A stretch of DNA of 42,913 nt from positions 1-42,913 of the forward strand of contig CALXXU010000013.1 of NCBI GenBank assembly GCA_944392765.1, written 5' to 3'. The stretch's first letter is position 1, and each line of letters begins with the position of its first letter. The DNA is from an uncultured Anaerobiospirillum sp. Its GTDB lineage: Bacteria > Pseudomonadota > Gammaproteobacteria > Enterobacterales > Succinivibrionaceae. The notes below the pieces were generated by a model. The model was not told the DNA's origin and made no database searches. It saw nothing but the letters and a program-made list of their open reading frames with translations. The position numbers and the translations under genes were made by a program. Below, piece by piece: positions 22,923-30,507 of this stretch.

Positions 22923-25244
22923 ATGAACAAAGATAAACGTCAGCTGCTGCTTAAGGTCGGCTTTATCGCGCTGGTCGGCGTGATGTTGATCGTAGGCGCA
23001 TCCTACGGCTCGGGCCTGTTTTTCTTCCATCTCAACAAAATGCCCTTAGATCAGGTGCGTCCTTTCACCATCTGGCAATACTTCAGCGCTTATAAGTCCA
23101 GCCCGGTCAAGTTCATTCGCTTCTCCGTCATCGGTTGCGCCCTCGGCCCATATGTCTTAGCGGCGATCGGTCTAACTGCGTTGCTACTCAGCAAACGCCA
23201 AAAACGTTCCTTGCATGGTGATGCGCGCTTCGCGACATTACAGGAGATCAAGGAGGCAGGCTTGATCAACCCTAAAGATGGTCTGGAGCGCACCATCTTG
23301 GTTGGCAAATACCAAAATCACTATCTAACCTATGGCGGCTATCAGTTCGTGATGCTCGCGGCTCCTACGCGCTCGGGCAAGGGCGTTGGCGTCGTCATCC
23401 CCAATTGTCTGAACTATTCAGATTCGCTCGTTGTCCTCGATATCAAGCTTGAAAACTTCGATATTACCTCGGGCTTTCGGGCTAAGCATGGCCAAGAAGT
23501 CTATCTCTTTTCCCCGTTTGATACTAACGGGCGTACGCACCGCTATAACCCACTTTCGTACATCAGCGATAAGCCAGCAGAACGCATCGGCGATGTTGAT
23601 GCGATCGCGGCGGCCCTGTACAGTAGCGCAAACGATAACGACAAGTTTTGGTCAGAGAACGCAAAAGATCTTTTTCGTGGGCTGTGCCTGATGGTACTGG
23701 AGCACCCCTCGCTGCCCAAAACCTTGGGCGAGATCCTGCGTCAGGCCTCGGGCAAGGGCAAGCCGTTCAAAGAACACATCCAAGAAATGCTGCAAGAAGC
23801 AGTCGATCAAGGTCGACCTTTTAGCTCGGCTTGTGCTGATGCGCTGCAACGTATCATCAATAACTCCGATAATACGTTGGCCGGTATCGTCTCGACCTTC
23901 AATGGCCCGCTCTTGATCTTCCAAAATCCGCGTGTGGATTGTGCGACCTCGGCAAACGACTTTGATCTGCGCGATGTGCGCAAAAAGCGTATGACCATCT
24001 ATTTGGGCGTGACGCCAGATAAGCTCAAAGATGCCTCCGTCCTCGTGAACTTGTTCTTTGATCAGCTGCTCAATCTCAATACCAGAGTTCTGCCTCAGCA
24101 AGATCCGTCGCTCAAATACCAGTGCCTGCTCATCTTGGACGAGTTCACAGCGATTGGCCGGGTCAACATGATCCAGCAAGCGATCTCGTATCAGGCAGGC
24201 TATAACATGCGCGTCTTAACCATCATCCAAAACAAGTCGCAACTTGAGGACAAATACACCAAAGCCGGTGCGATCACGCTCATGGCTAACCATGCGCTCA
24301 TGATCATGTATGCCCCTTCGCCGGTGGTGCAAAGCGATGCAAATGAATACTCGGAAATGCTCGGTTATCAAACAGTGGAAAGCAAAAGCAAGGGCAAAAG
24401 CTTTAACGGCGGCGGCATGGGTGGTGGTAGCAATTCGCGCTCAGAGAACACATCAGAGCAAAAGCGCGCTCTGATGCTGCCTCAGGAGATCAAAGAACTC
24501 GGCCGTTGGCGCGAAATTGTGTCACTCGAAAACTGCAAGCCGATCCTTTGCGACAAAATCAAATATTTTGAAGATCCAGCCTTCATGGCGCGCACTAATC
24601 TTGAACCGCCCAAAATCCCGATTCAAGATGTTGATCGCTTCATCGAACAAATGGGGCTGGGCTTCACGCCAAGTAACTCCAGCCAGAGCACAAGCCAGAG
24701 CTCGGCGCCAGTGGAGCCCGAAAACGATGACACAGCCTGTGAAGTTCCTCTGGGTGATGCCAGCTCGGCGCCAGCAGAACAAAGTCCAGAGAATCCAGCG
24801 CAAGAAGATGAGTCCGCCTCGTCTGACGCCGCGCAAGGCTCAGAAGATACCGCCGTTGCAACTTCTTCCCCGCCGGTCGATGTTCAAGATGATGCGGTCA
24901 ACCAAAAGCTTTCGGAATTAGCCCAACTCAAGACTCCTGACACTACAAACTTAGATGCCGATATGGCCTCACTTCAATCTCTTTTAGATAAGCAAATGGC
25001 CGAAATTAGTGCCCAAGAACAAGAATTTGAGTCGAACTTTGCGCCAGAGTCTGAGTTTGAGCCAGAGCCAGAGTCTGAGCCTGCCAGCGGGGAAAAAGAT
25101 GAGACTGCTCCAGTCGTGGGGCTTGCTCCAACTTTCAACATCAGCAATGACAATGATGACAATGCAGCCCCGGTCGACCCGGCGGCTCAGGCCAGTTTCA
25201 ATCGAACTTACATCAATAGCCCTGATGATCAAGCCAGCGCTTGA
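22923..25244 (+). CDS. virD4: VirD4/TraG-type coupling protein
   Basis: 773 residues from ATG 22923, which has GGAG 6 bases before; an upstream GTG adds six residues. Two N-terminal membrane helices (GFIALVGVMLIVGASYGSGLFF and VIGCALGPYVLAAIGLTALLL) precede Walker A PTRSGKGVG at about 147-155 and Walker B LLILDEFTAIGR at about 400. YQAGYNMRVLTIIQNKSQLEDKY is the usual TraG motif. It recruits relaxase and other substrates to the channel. The C-terminal 200 residues are acidic and disordered (E/P/S-rich), which could bind basic export tails such as those of the relaxase. A forward dispersed-motif copy lies at 25083-25100. Confidence 0.95.
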   Translation: MNKDKRQLLLKVGFIALVGVMLIVGASYGSGLFFFHLNKMPLDQVRPFTIWQYFSAYKSSPVKFIRFSVIGCALGPYVLAAIGLTALLLSKRQKRSLHGDARFATLQEIKEAGLINPKDGLERTILVGKYQNHYLTYGGYQFVMLAAPTRSGKGVGVVIPNCLNYSDSLVVLDIKLENFDITSGFRAKHGQEVYLFSPFDTNGRTHRYNPLSYISDKPAERIGDVDAIAAALYSSANDNDKFWSENAKDLFRGLCLMVLEHPSLPKTLGEILRQASGKGKPFKEHIQEMLQEAVDQGRPFSSACADALQRIINNSDNTLAGIVSTFNGPLLIFQNPRVDCATSANDFDLRDVRKKRMTIYLGVTPDKLKDASVLVNLFFDQLLNLNTRVLPQQDPSLKYQCLLILDEFTAIGRVNMIQQAISYQAGYNMRVLTIIQNKSQLEDKYTKAGAITLMANHALMIMYAPSPVVQSDANEYSEMLGYQTVESKSKGKSFNGGGMGGGSNSRSENTSEQKRALMLPQEIKELGRWREIVSLENCKPILCDKIKYFEDPAFMARTNLEPPKIPIQDVDRFIEQMGLGFTPSNSSQSTSQSSAPVEPENDDTACEVPLGDASSAPAEQSPENPAQEDESASSDAAQGSEDTAVATSSPPVDVQDDAVNQKLSELAQLKTPDTTNLDADMASLQSLLDKQMAEISAQEQEFESNFAPESEFEPEPESEPASGEKDETAPVVGLAPTFNISNDNDDNAAPVDPAAQASFNRTYINSPDDQASA

Positions 25245-25285
25245 TCTTCACCTGCTACCATTTCAGCACATTCATGGGGGTGCCT

Positions 25286-25774
25286 ATGGCCAAAACAACC
25301 AAGTCTAACCAAACGCAAGCTAGTCCATCTGATGCGCTCCAGCAATTAGGTGCGGACTCAGATTCAGCCGTCCTCGCCCTGCGACTCATTGTCTATGGCT
25401 CAGCGCAAGTTAAAACCATCGTGCCAAAACGGGGTGAATCTCAAGGCAAGGAGATCCAACTGCTTACTTTCCGCGCTTTTCACCCGATCGGCACTAAAGA
25501 TGGTGAAGGTCAAGCACCGTCCCCAGTCTGGCTTAATGTCGACTGCTTCAATGCTCAGGCCCTGCCCTTAGCTACACTGCTGCAAGATGGCATGGTGCTT
25601 TATGCCTCCGGCGTGCTCAAAGAACACAGTTACACCGCAAAAGATGGATCAAGCAAGCAGAGTATCTCTCTGACTGCTTATCAGCTATCACTCGATTTGC
25701 TGCAACGTGGACTTAACTCCTTTTCTTACACGCGCCCTCCTAAACAAGGGCAAGGAGATCAAAATGAAGCTTAA
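25286..25774 (+). CDS. SSB-like single-strand DNA-binding protein
   Basis: 162 residues from ATG 25286 (GGGGGTGCCT before it). The single domain resembles an OB fold: ALRLIVYGSAQVKTIV, VWLNVDCFNAQALPLATLLQDGMVLYASGVLKEHSYTAKDG and SISLTAYQLSLDL follow the SSB strand order (modify partners, 'G-x-L' strand, 'YxxKDG' loop). It lacks the acidic DDDxPF tail of host SSB, so it probably does not recruit host SSB partners. It would coat transferred or replicating single strands. It lies between virD4 and trbM, and overlaps the latter by 11 bases. Conjugative elements often carry SSB, but its place inside the secretion operon is noteworthy. Confidence 0.75.
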   Translation: MAKTTKSNQTQASPSDALQQLGADSDSAVLALRLIVYGSAQVKTIVPKRGESQGKEIQLLTFRAFHPIGTKDGEGQAPSPVWLNVDCFNAQALPLATLLQDGMVLYASGVLKEHSYTAKDGSSKQSISLTAYQLSLDLLQRGLNSFSYTRPPKQGQGDQNEA

Positions 25775-26354
25775 AGCTAAGTTCCTATCAAAGGCACTGG
25801 CTGTGGCCTTGCTGGCTGCAACTTTTTCCCCGCTGGTTACACCGGCGCAAGCAGCATCCCCGGCGATCAAGTCTAATCGTGAAAACGAGTGCGCTATCTA
25901 CCTGTGCTTGCCAAGTGGTTTCGCTGAAGGCTGCGACGCCGCAAAGCAAGCATTCATCTCGCGCATCACCGACTTCCATGCTGATGGCTCACGTCGTTAC
26001 ACCGATTTGCCTGATTTTGCCCTGTGTGTCGACCCAACTCCGGCCGGACTGCCTGAAGCAGATCTGGATCAATCGACCGTCGATTGGCGTGGCGCCTATG
26101 AAGTCACAATGCCTCCGACTAACACTTGTACCCGCTGGGCCTCGCGCACAGTCAGCGCTAATCAAACAGTGCGCTACTGCGCGGCGATCCAAACTAAGCC
26201 GGGCTACGTGTTTGAGTCTGACAAGTCAAAGCATCCATACCAAACGATTGAGGTGGGTGATACCTCCTATCGTCATGGCTTAGCTCCAGTGCGCCGCTTT
26301 ACAGAAGTGCTGGTTGATGGCTCAGTTGAGGGGCAACGGTATTACGCGCAATAA
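25764..26354 (+). CDS. trbM: TrbM-like periplasmic transfer protein
   Basis: 196 residues from ATG 25764, which has CAAGGAG before it; the upstream in-frame start would add residues overlapping the SSB gene. The signal peptide runs to about TPAQAASPA. The mature part has CAIYLCLPSGFAEGC followed by CDAAKQAFISRI, the cysteine pattern of the IncP TrbM family, and further cysteines (CVDPTPAG, CTRWASR, RYCAAI) that could form disulphides. Its role in transfer is poorly known. The dispersed motif (reverse) at 25823-25837 falls within the signal peptide and is read as FSPLV. Confidence 0.75.
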   Translation: MKLKAKFLSKALAVALLAATFSPLVTPAQAASPAIKSNRENECAIYLCLPSGFAEGCDAAKQAFISRITDFHADGSRRYTDLPDFALCVDPTPAGLPEADLDQSTVDWRGAYEVTMPPTNTCTRWASRTVSANQTVRYCAAIQTKPGYVFESDKSKHPYQTIEVGDTSYRHGLAPVRRFTEVLVDGSVEGQRYYAQ

Positions 26355-26364
26355 GCGTTACAAG

Positions 26365-26391
26365 ATTGCATGACTCCGAATGTGCATGCAA
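26365..26391. promoter_or_regulatory. Inverted repeat upstream of topB
   Basis: TTGCAT and ATGCAA are separated by about 14 bases in the 118-base gap between trbM and topB. It may be an operator or short hairpin; no clear promoter pair accompanies it. Confidence 0.3.
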
Positions 26392-26472
26392 GGTAAGGGG
26401 CTCGCCTGTTAAAACCTGTTCGTAGCTGGTGTTGGGCGTGCCCTATCTTAATTCAATCAAGGAACTTCAGCT

Positions 26473-28362
26473 ATGAACCGCTTGTTTATCGCCGAAAAGC
26501 CCTCAGTAGCCAAAGCTATTGCTGGCGCGCTCGGGGTTACCAAGTCCACCCAGAGCTATAAAGAAACTAAAACTGGTGATGTCATCACGTGGTGCTTTGG
26601 GCATATGTTTGAGTTGGCTGAGCCTGATTTCTACCTATCTGATGACGTGCCCCTGCGCAAAAATGGCAAAGATAAGGTTTGGCGTCTCCAAGATCTGCCG
26701 ATAATTCCGCAAAAATGGGAAATTTTGCCCAAAAAGGACTGCAAAGCTCAGCTCAAGGTCATCGCCTCGCTGCTCAAGCGCTGTGATCAGGTGGTCAACT
26801 GTGGCGATCCAGATAGAGAAGGTCAGTTGCTGGTCGATGAGATCCTAGAAAAGTTTGGCAACAAAAAGCCAGTGCTGCGCTATTGGGCCAGCGCGCAAGA
26901 TGATGCCTCGGTCAAAAAAGCGCTTGCTGCGCTAGAGCCAAACAAGAAGTATCAAGGTATGACCTTAGCGGCCAAAGGGCGTCAAAGGGCTGATTGGCTC
27001 ATCGGTATGAACTTAACGCGGGCATACACCATTGCGGCTCAGCGCTGCAAGGTCAACGAGCTGTTTGCAATTGGCCGGGTGCAAACTCCTACCCTCAATC
27101 TAGTTGCGACGCGTGATCAGGAGATCGAAAACTTTAAACCGGTACCTTATTACAAGCTCGCTGCCAGCTTCTCGGCTCAAGGCATTACCTTTGAAGCTCA
27201 GCTCAAGCTCCCTGATGATACAAAGGGACTTGATAGCTCAGGGCGTCTCATCGATCTGGAATTAGCTAAGCGCATCGGCGCTGCGGTGCAAGGGGCTGGT
27301 AAAGGTGAAGTTAGCTCCGTAGTCACCAAAGAAATAGAGCAAGATCAGCCAAAGTCACTCTCTCTTGCGGATATTCAGCTCTATGCTAGCTCCAAATGGG
27401 GCTTTTCAGCGTCAAAAACGCTCGAAATTTGCCAAAGTTTGTATGAAACACACAAACTCACCACTTATCCGCGCTCGGACTCAAGCTACTTGCCAGAAGT
27501 GCAATTTAATGAGGCCAAAGACGTACTCAGCGCACTCAGCAAGGTCAACCCTGACCTAGCGGGGCTCATTGCTCAAGCAGATCCATCCATCAAAAGCAAA
27601 ACTTGGAACAATGCCAAAGTAACTGCGCATCATGGCATCATTCCCACTAAGCAAGTTACGGATCGCGCTAAGCTCAGTGACGACGAGCAAAAGGTTTATC
27701 GTCTCATAGTGGAGCGTTATCTGGCCCAATTTTTTCCTAAATGCAAGATTAGCCAGACTAAGCTTAGCATCAAGGTCGGTTCCTTCCTTTTCACCGCCTC
27801 CGGCTCGGTGGTACTGCGTCAAGGCTTTAAAGCTGTGATCAAAGATGATGAGCCTGATGCTCAAGCTGTGGGTAAAGATGGCGGTGAAGCAAAGCCAGCG
27901 GGGCAAAAGCTTCCTGCTTGCAAGCAAGGCGATGTCATCCCCCTGCTCAAGGTCATTCTCACCTCGGACAAGACTAAGGCTCCATCGCGCTTCACTGAAG
28001 GCACCCTAATCCGTGCCATGGAAAATATTGCCTCAGTGGTCGATGATCCTACGTATAAGCGCTTGCTCAAGGAAGGCGATGGCATCGGCACGAGTGCGAC
28101 TAGAGCTGCGATCATTGAAGAATTGAAGCGCAAGAAGTATCTCGCGCTAAAGGGCAAATTTCTCATTGCGACGCCTTTAGGCCGCAAACTGCTCCAAAAT
28201 CTGCCAGATATGGTCAAAAACCCAGTGCTAACCGCCGTTTTTGAGTCAAAACTCAAAGATATCGCTTTAGGCAAACTGGCACTCAAGGATTTTGAGCAAG
28301 ATTACGTGGTGCGCTTGGTAAAGACTCAGGTCGATAAGTCCAAAACGGCGATGATCAAGTAA
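26473..28362 (+). CDS. topB: Topoisomerase III (TopB/TraE type)
   Basis: 629 residues. It starts with the Toprim segment LFIAEKPSVAKAIAGALG, then CGDPDREGQLLVDEIL with the metal-binding acidic motif. Tyr332 in TTYPRSDS is the catalytic tyrosine. C-terminal GIGTSATRAAIIEELKRKKYL is also conserved. The length is close to E. coli TopB (653) and the C-terminus lacks zinc-finger cysteines. It separates linked DNA during replication or transfer; conjugative plasmids such as RP4 encode such enzymes (TraE). It is the last gene before a strong terminator. A forward dispersed-motif copy lies at 27894-27910 (PAGQK). Confidence 0.95.
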   Translation: MNRLFIAEKPSVAKAIAGALGVTKSTQSYKETKTGDVITWCFGHMFELAEPDFYLSDDVPLRKNGKDKVWRLQDLPIIPQKWEILPKKDCKAQLKVIASLLKRCDQVVNCGDPDREGQLLVDEILEKFGNKKPVLRYWASAQDDASVKKALAALEPNKKYQGMTLAAKGRQRADWLIGMNLTRAYTIAAQRCKVNELFAIGRVQTPTLNLVATRDQEIENFKPVPYYKLAASFSAQGITFEAQLKLPDDTKGLDSSGRLIDLELAKRIGAAVQGAGKGEVSSVVTKEIEQDQPKSLSLADIQLYASSKWGFSASKTLEICQSLYETHKLTTYPRSDSSYLPEVQFNEAKDVLSALSKVNPDLAGLIAQADPSIKSKTWNNAKVTAHHGIIPTKQVTDRAKLSDDEQKVYRLIVERYLAQFFPKCKISQTKLSIKVGSFLFTASGSVVLRQGFKAVIKDDEPDAQAVGKDGGEAKPAGQKLPACKQGDVIPLLKVILTSDKTKAPSRFTEGTLIRAMENIASVVDDPTYKRLLKEGDGIGTSATRAAIIEELKRKKYLALKGKFLIATPLGRKLLQNLPDMVKNPVLTAVFESKLKDIALGKLALKDFEQDYVVRLVKTQVDKSKTAMIK

Positions 28363-28409
28363 ATAAGGCCAGAGGTACTGGCGTGACAAGCTCAAAACTC
28401 AACCAAGGA

Positions 28410-28450
28410 ACTAAGGGGAAGCTTAACTCACGTTAGGCTTCCCCTTTCTT
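28410..28450. terminator. Intrinsic terminator after topB
   Basis: AAGGGGAAGC and GCTTCCCCTT pair around a 14-base loop and are followed by TCTTTT. The A-rich flank on the left gives T residues on the other strand, so it may also end the cargo transcript coming from the right. Confidence 0.85.
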
Positions 28451-28492
28451 TTGGAAATTGCCAAATTTTGGCTCGCACAGCTGCGCTCAAGA

Positions 28493-29842
28493 TTAGCGCT
28501 CCATGTCTCGGCTCTTGGATGGCTCCTTGGTCTTGCTAGGCTGGGGCTTGCTGACGCTGGTCTTAGCTGGTGTCTGAGCAGTAGTCTTAGTGCCGCGCTC
28601 AGGCTGGGCCGCCGCCAGCTCTTTCCCCGCTGGCTTTGTTTGCTGTAAATGAACATGCTCATTAGCAGCTTGTCGCTCCAACTCAGCTTTAATTTGCAAC
28701 TTCAAAGCAGGTGAAGATGAATCAAATACAACTGAACGAGCAAGAGTTAGCTGCTTTGTATAAGCATCTTTAATCTTATCATTTGACTGTTTTTGTTCTT
28801 GGTACAACATTTCTGAAGTTTCCTCACTGTTACGCTCATAATTTGGATTAACAATCTCGGGAAAAGCTTCAATTATATGTTTTATAGCCAAATGTGTAGC
28901 ACTGATTATTTCATTACGCTCATCATCAGTTAGCTTCGCCACTCCATTTGTGTACAAAAAAGCTTTACCAAAATCATCTAATTCCTTCGGTATTCCCTTT
29001 TGATCATGTAATGAATTGAGCACACAAGATCCAAGCTCAGCAGCAATTTCATTTTTTTGTTTTATTTTATCGGATATAAAGTCACTAGTATCATTACCTA
29101 ATAGATTATCTTTTATTAATTGAATATGCATCATTTCATGAAAAATTGTTGCATAAAAATCTTTGCGGTCGTCATAAAAGAAAGATGGTGGACTATATAT
29201 AATAATATTTGAACCACAAACGAGACTAGTTTGAACTTCACTACGTGTAACAAAAGGAATTAAACACGCTCCAAGCTCTCTTATTTCAATTTTATTATTA
29301 AGCAAAACCTGTTCTAGCTTATCATCAACACTCCAGCTCGGCTTTGGAGGATTTTTTACATCAAGAAACGGCTCAGGCAAGATTCCTAACTTACAAAGTT
29401 CATTGTAATTCATGATATCTTTGAGGTTGATATATTTGTTGGCATCATTGCTTAATGAATTATTCGACGAACTATCTGAATCTTTATTATTATAGTATTG
29501 TTCATCTTTCGCAAAAAAGGGAACTAAAATTTTAACATCTTTGCTAAATTCATTAAATTTAACAACATCGTCAACACTGATCCAAAAGGGACAATGAGAA
29601 TTTTTTAAAGACGCAAGTGTACTAAAAAACAATACTTCATCATCTTTTGGGATAATTAACTCCTTTTTATTTATATACTTAGATGGAGATACAATTTTAG
29701 GAAACAGTTTACTTGTATCATATGGAGCTTCTAAATCCTTCTTAAGTTCATCCGTAGTTTTATTAAGTTTTGCAGCATCATCGATAAATTTCGATAGTTT
29801 TATATTTAGATCAGTGTAATCAATTGTATGCAAATTACTCAT
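28493..29842 (-). CDS. ArdC-like protein with zincin-type HEMMH motif and export-like tail
   Basis: 449 residues. HEMMH at 235-239 with downstream glutamates in NEIAAEL (265-269) is the zinc metallopeptidase pattern of ArdC-type proteins. The region before it (SLKNSHCPFWISVDDVVKFNEFSKDVKILVPFFAKDE) resembles, in diverged form, the ArdC N-terminal single-strand-binding domain (the 'W-T-x-x-Q-A ... G-x-V-K-G-E' stretch). ArdC proteins travel with the transferred strand and help avoid restriction in the recipient. Base composition changes near 28680: residues about 1-395 are AT-rich, while the last 55 are GC-rich, Q/K/T/P-rich, contain the dispersed motif (KPAGKE) and end in SRDMER like the relaxase. 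The tail was probably added from the element backbone. An export function is inferred from this. Confidence 0.65.
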   Translation of the reverse strand: MSNLHTIDYTDLNIKLSKFIDDAAKLNKTTDELKKDLEAPYDTSKLFPKIVSPSKYINKKELIIPKDDEVLFFSTLASLKNSHCPFWISVDDVVKFNEFSKDVKILVPFFAKDEQYYNNKDSDSSSNNSLSNDANKYINLKDIMNYNELCKLGILPEPFLDVKNPPKPSWSVDDKLEQVLLNNKIEIRELGACLIPFVTRSEVQTSLVCGSNIIIYSPPSFFYDDRKDFYATIFHEMMHIQLIKDNLLGNDTSDFISDKIKQKNEIAAELGSCVLNSLHDQKGIPKELDDFGKAFLYTNGVAKLTDDERNEIISATHLAIKHIIEAFPEIVNPNYERNSEETSEMLYQEQKQSNDKIKDAYTKQLTLARSVVFDSSSPALKLQIKAELERQAANEHVHLQQTKPAGKELAAAQPERGTKTTAQTPAKTSVSKPQPSKTKEPSKSRDMER

Positions 29843-29848
29843 AAATCG

Positions 29849-30418
29849 TTACTCCCTTGGAACTCGTAATTTTGCTAGATTACTATAGCTAGACAAACTT
29901 CTTGGATCACTGTTATCTAACAAACTCACATTAACTCCTTTTAGCTTCATATCGTAAACATAACACCACAAAAGGGATAGATGATTATAGTTCAATTCAA
30001 CAAATTTTTCTGATGTAAGAATATCGTATGAAATTGCATCTGGAAGTAAATGCTGGTTTAATTTGAAGTAATCAACCATCATATTTGCTCTCTCTAATCT
30101 TATAGAGTCAGAGCTGCATTTATACTCAATATATGCATCAAAAATTTTATAACCCTGACTAGCAAGATCATCCTTTAATCGAAAGTAAGCTTCAGCATGA
30201 ACAGCAAACTTTTGAAATTCCTCTTGATTGAGAGTGTAATTATCAACAAGCATTTTTTTTAACACATCTTCAGTATATCCCATTGGGGCAAGTTCAGGAC
30301 AAGCAATCATCCGCTGTATAAATTCACATGCTATTAATCGCAAAGCCTTTTTGTCTTCGACAGAATAGGAGGAAGATTTAACATTGTAATCGACATAGTC
30401 TCTTGCAGGTAAAGTCAT
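29849..30418 (-). CDS. Hypothetical AT-rich cargo protein
   Basis: 189 residues, not recognised. Mostly helical by eye, soluble, no signal peptide or membrane segment, mildly acidic, rich in Y, L and K. It lies six bases upstream of the ArdC-like gene on the same strand, with AAAGGAGTTGATAAT before its ATG; the two are therefore one operon. DNA here is clearly AT-rich compared with the element backbone and resembles the body of the ArdC-like gene, so the pair probably arrived together. It has no dispersed motif and no shared tail. It could regulate or protect its neighbour, or be an independent defence gene; there is no evidence to choose. Confidence 0.75.
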   Translation of the reverse strand: MTLPARDYVDYNVKSSSYSVEDKKALRLIACEFIQRMIACPELAPMGYTEDVLKKMLVDNYTLNQEEFQKFAVHAEAYFRLKDDLASQGYKIFDAYIEYKCSSDSIRLERANMMVDYFKLNQHLLPDAISYDILTSEKFVELNYNHLSLLWCYVYDMKLKGVNVSLLDNSDPRSLSSYSNLAKLRVPRE

Positions 30419-30507
30419 ATTATCAACTCCTTTTATTTAATTAAATAGCTGATAAATTAATGACGGCGTTTTAAACGATTAAATAAAAAAGCTAGGTCAA
30501 GTTATCA

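Noticed and set aside
663-28634. Interpretation of the dispersed motif as the Chi site
   Set aside because: E. coli Chi is GCTGGTGG; the reverse motif shares only GCTGG with it, and the motif seems absent from the chromosome portion.
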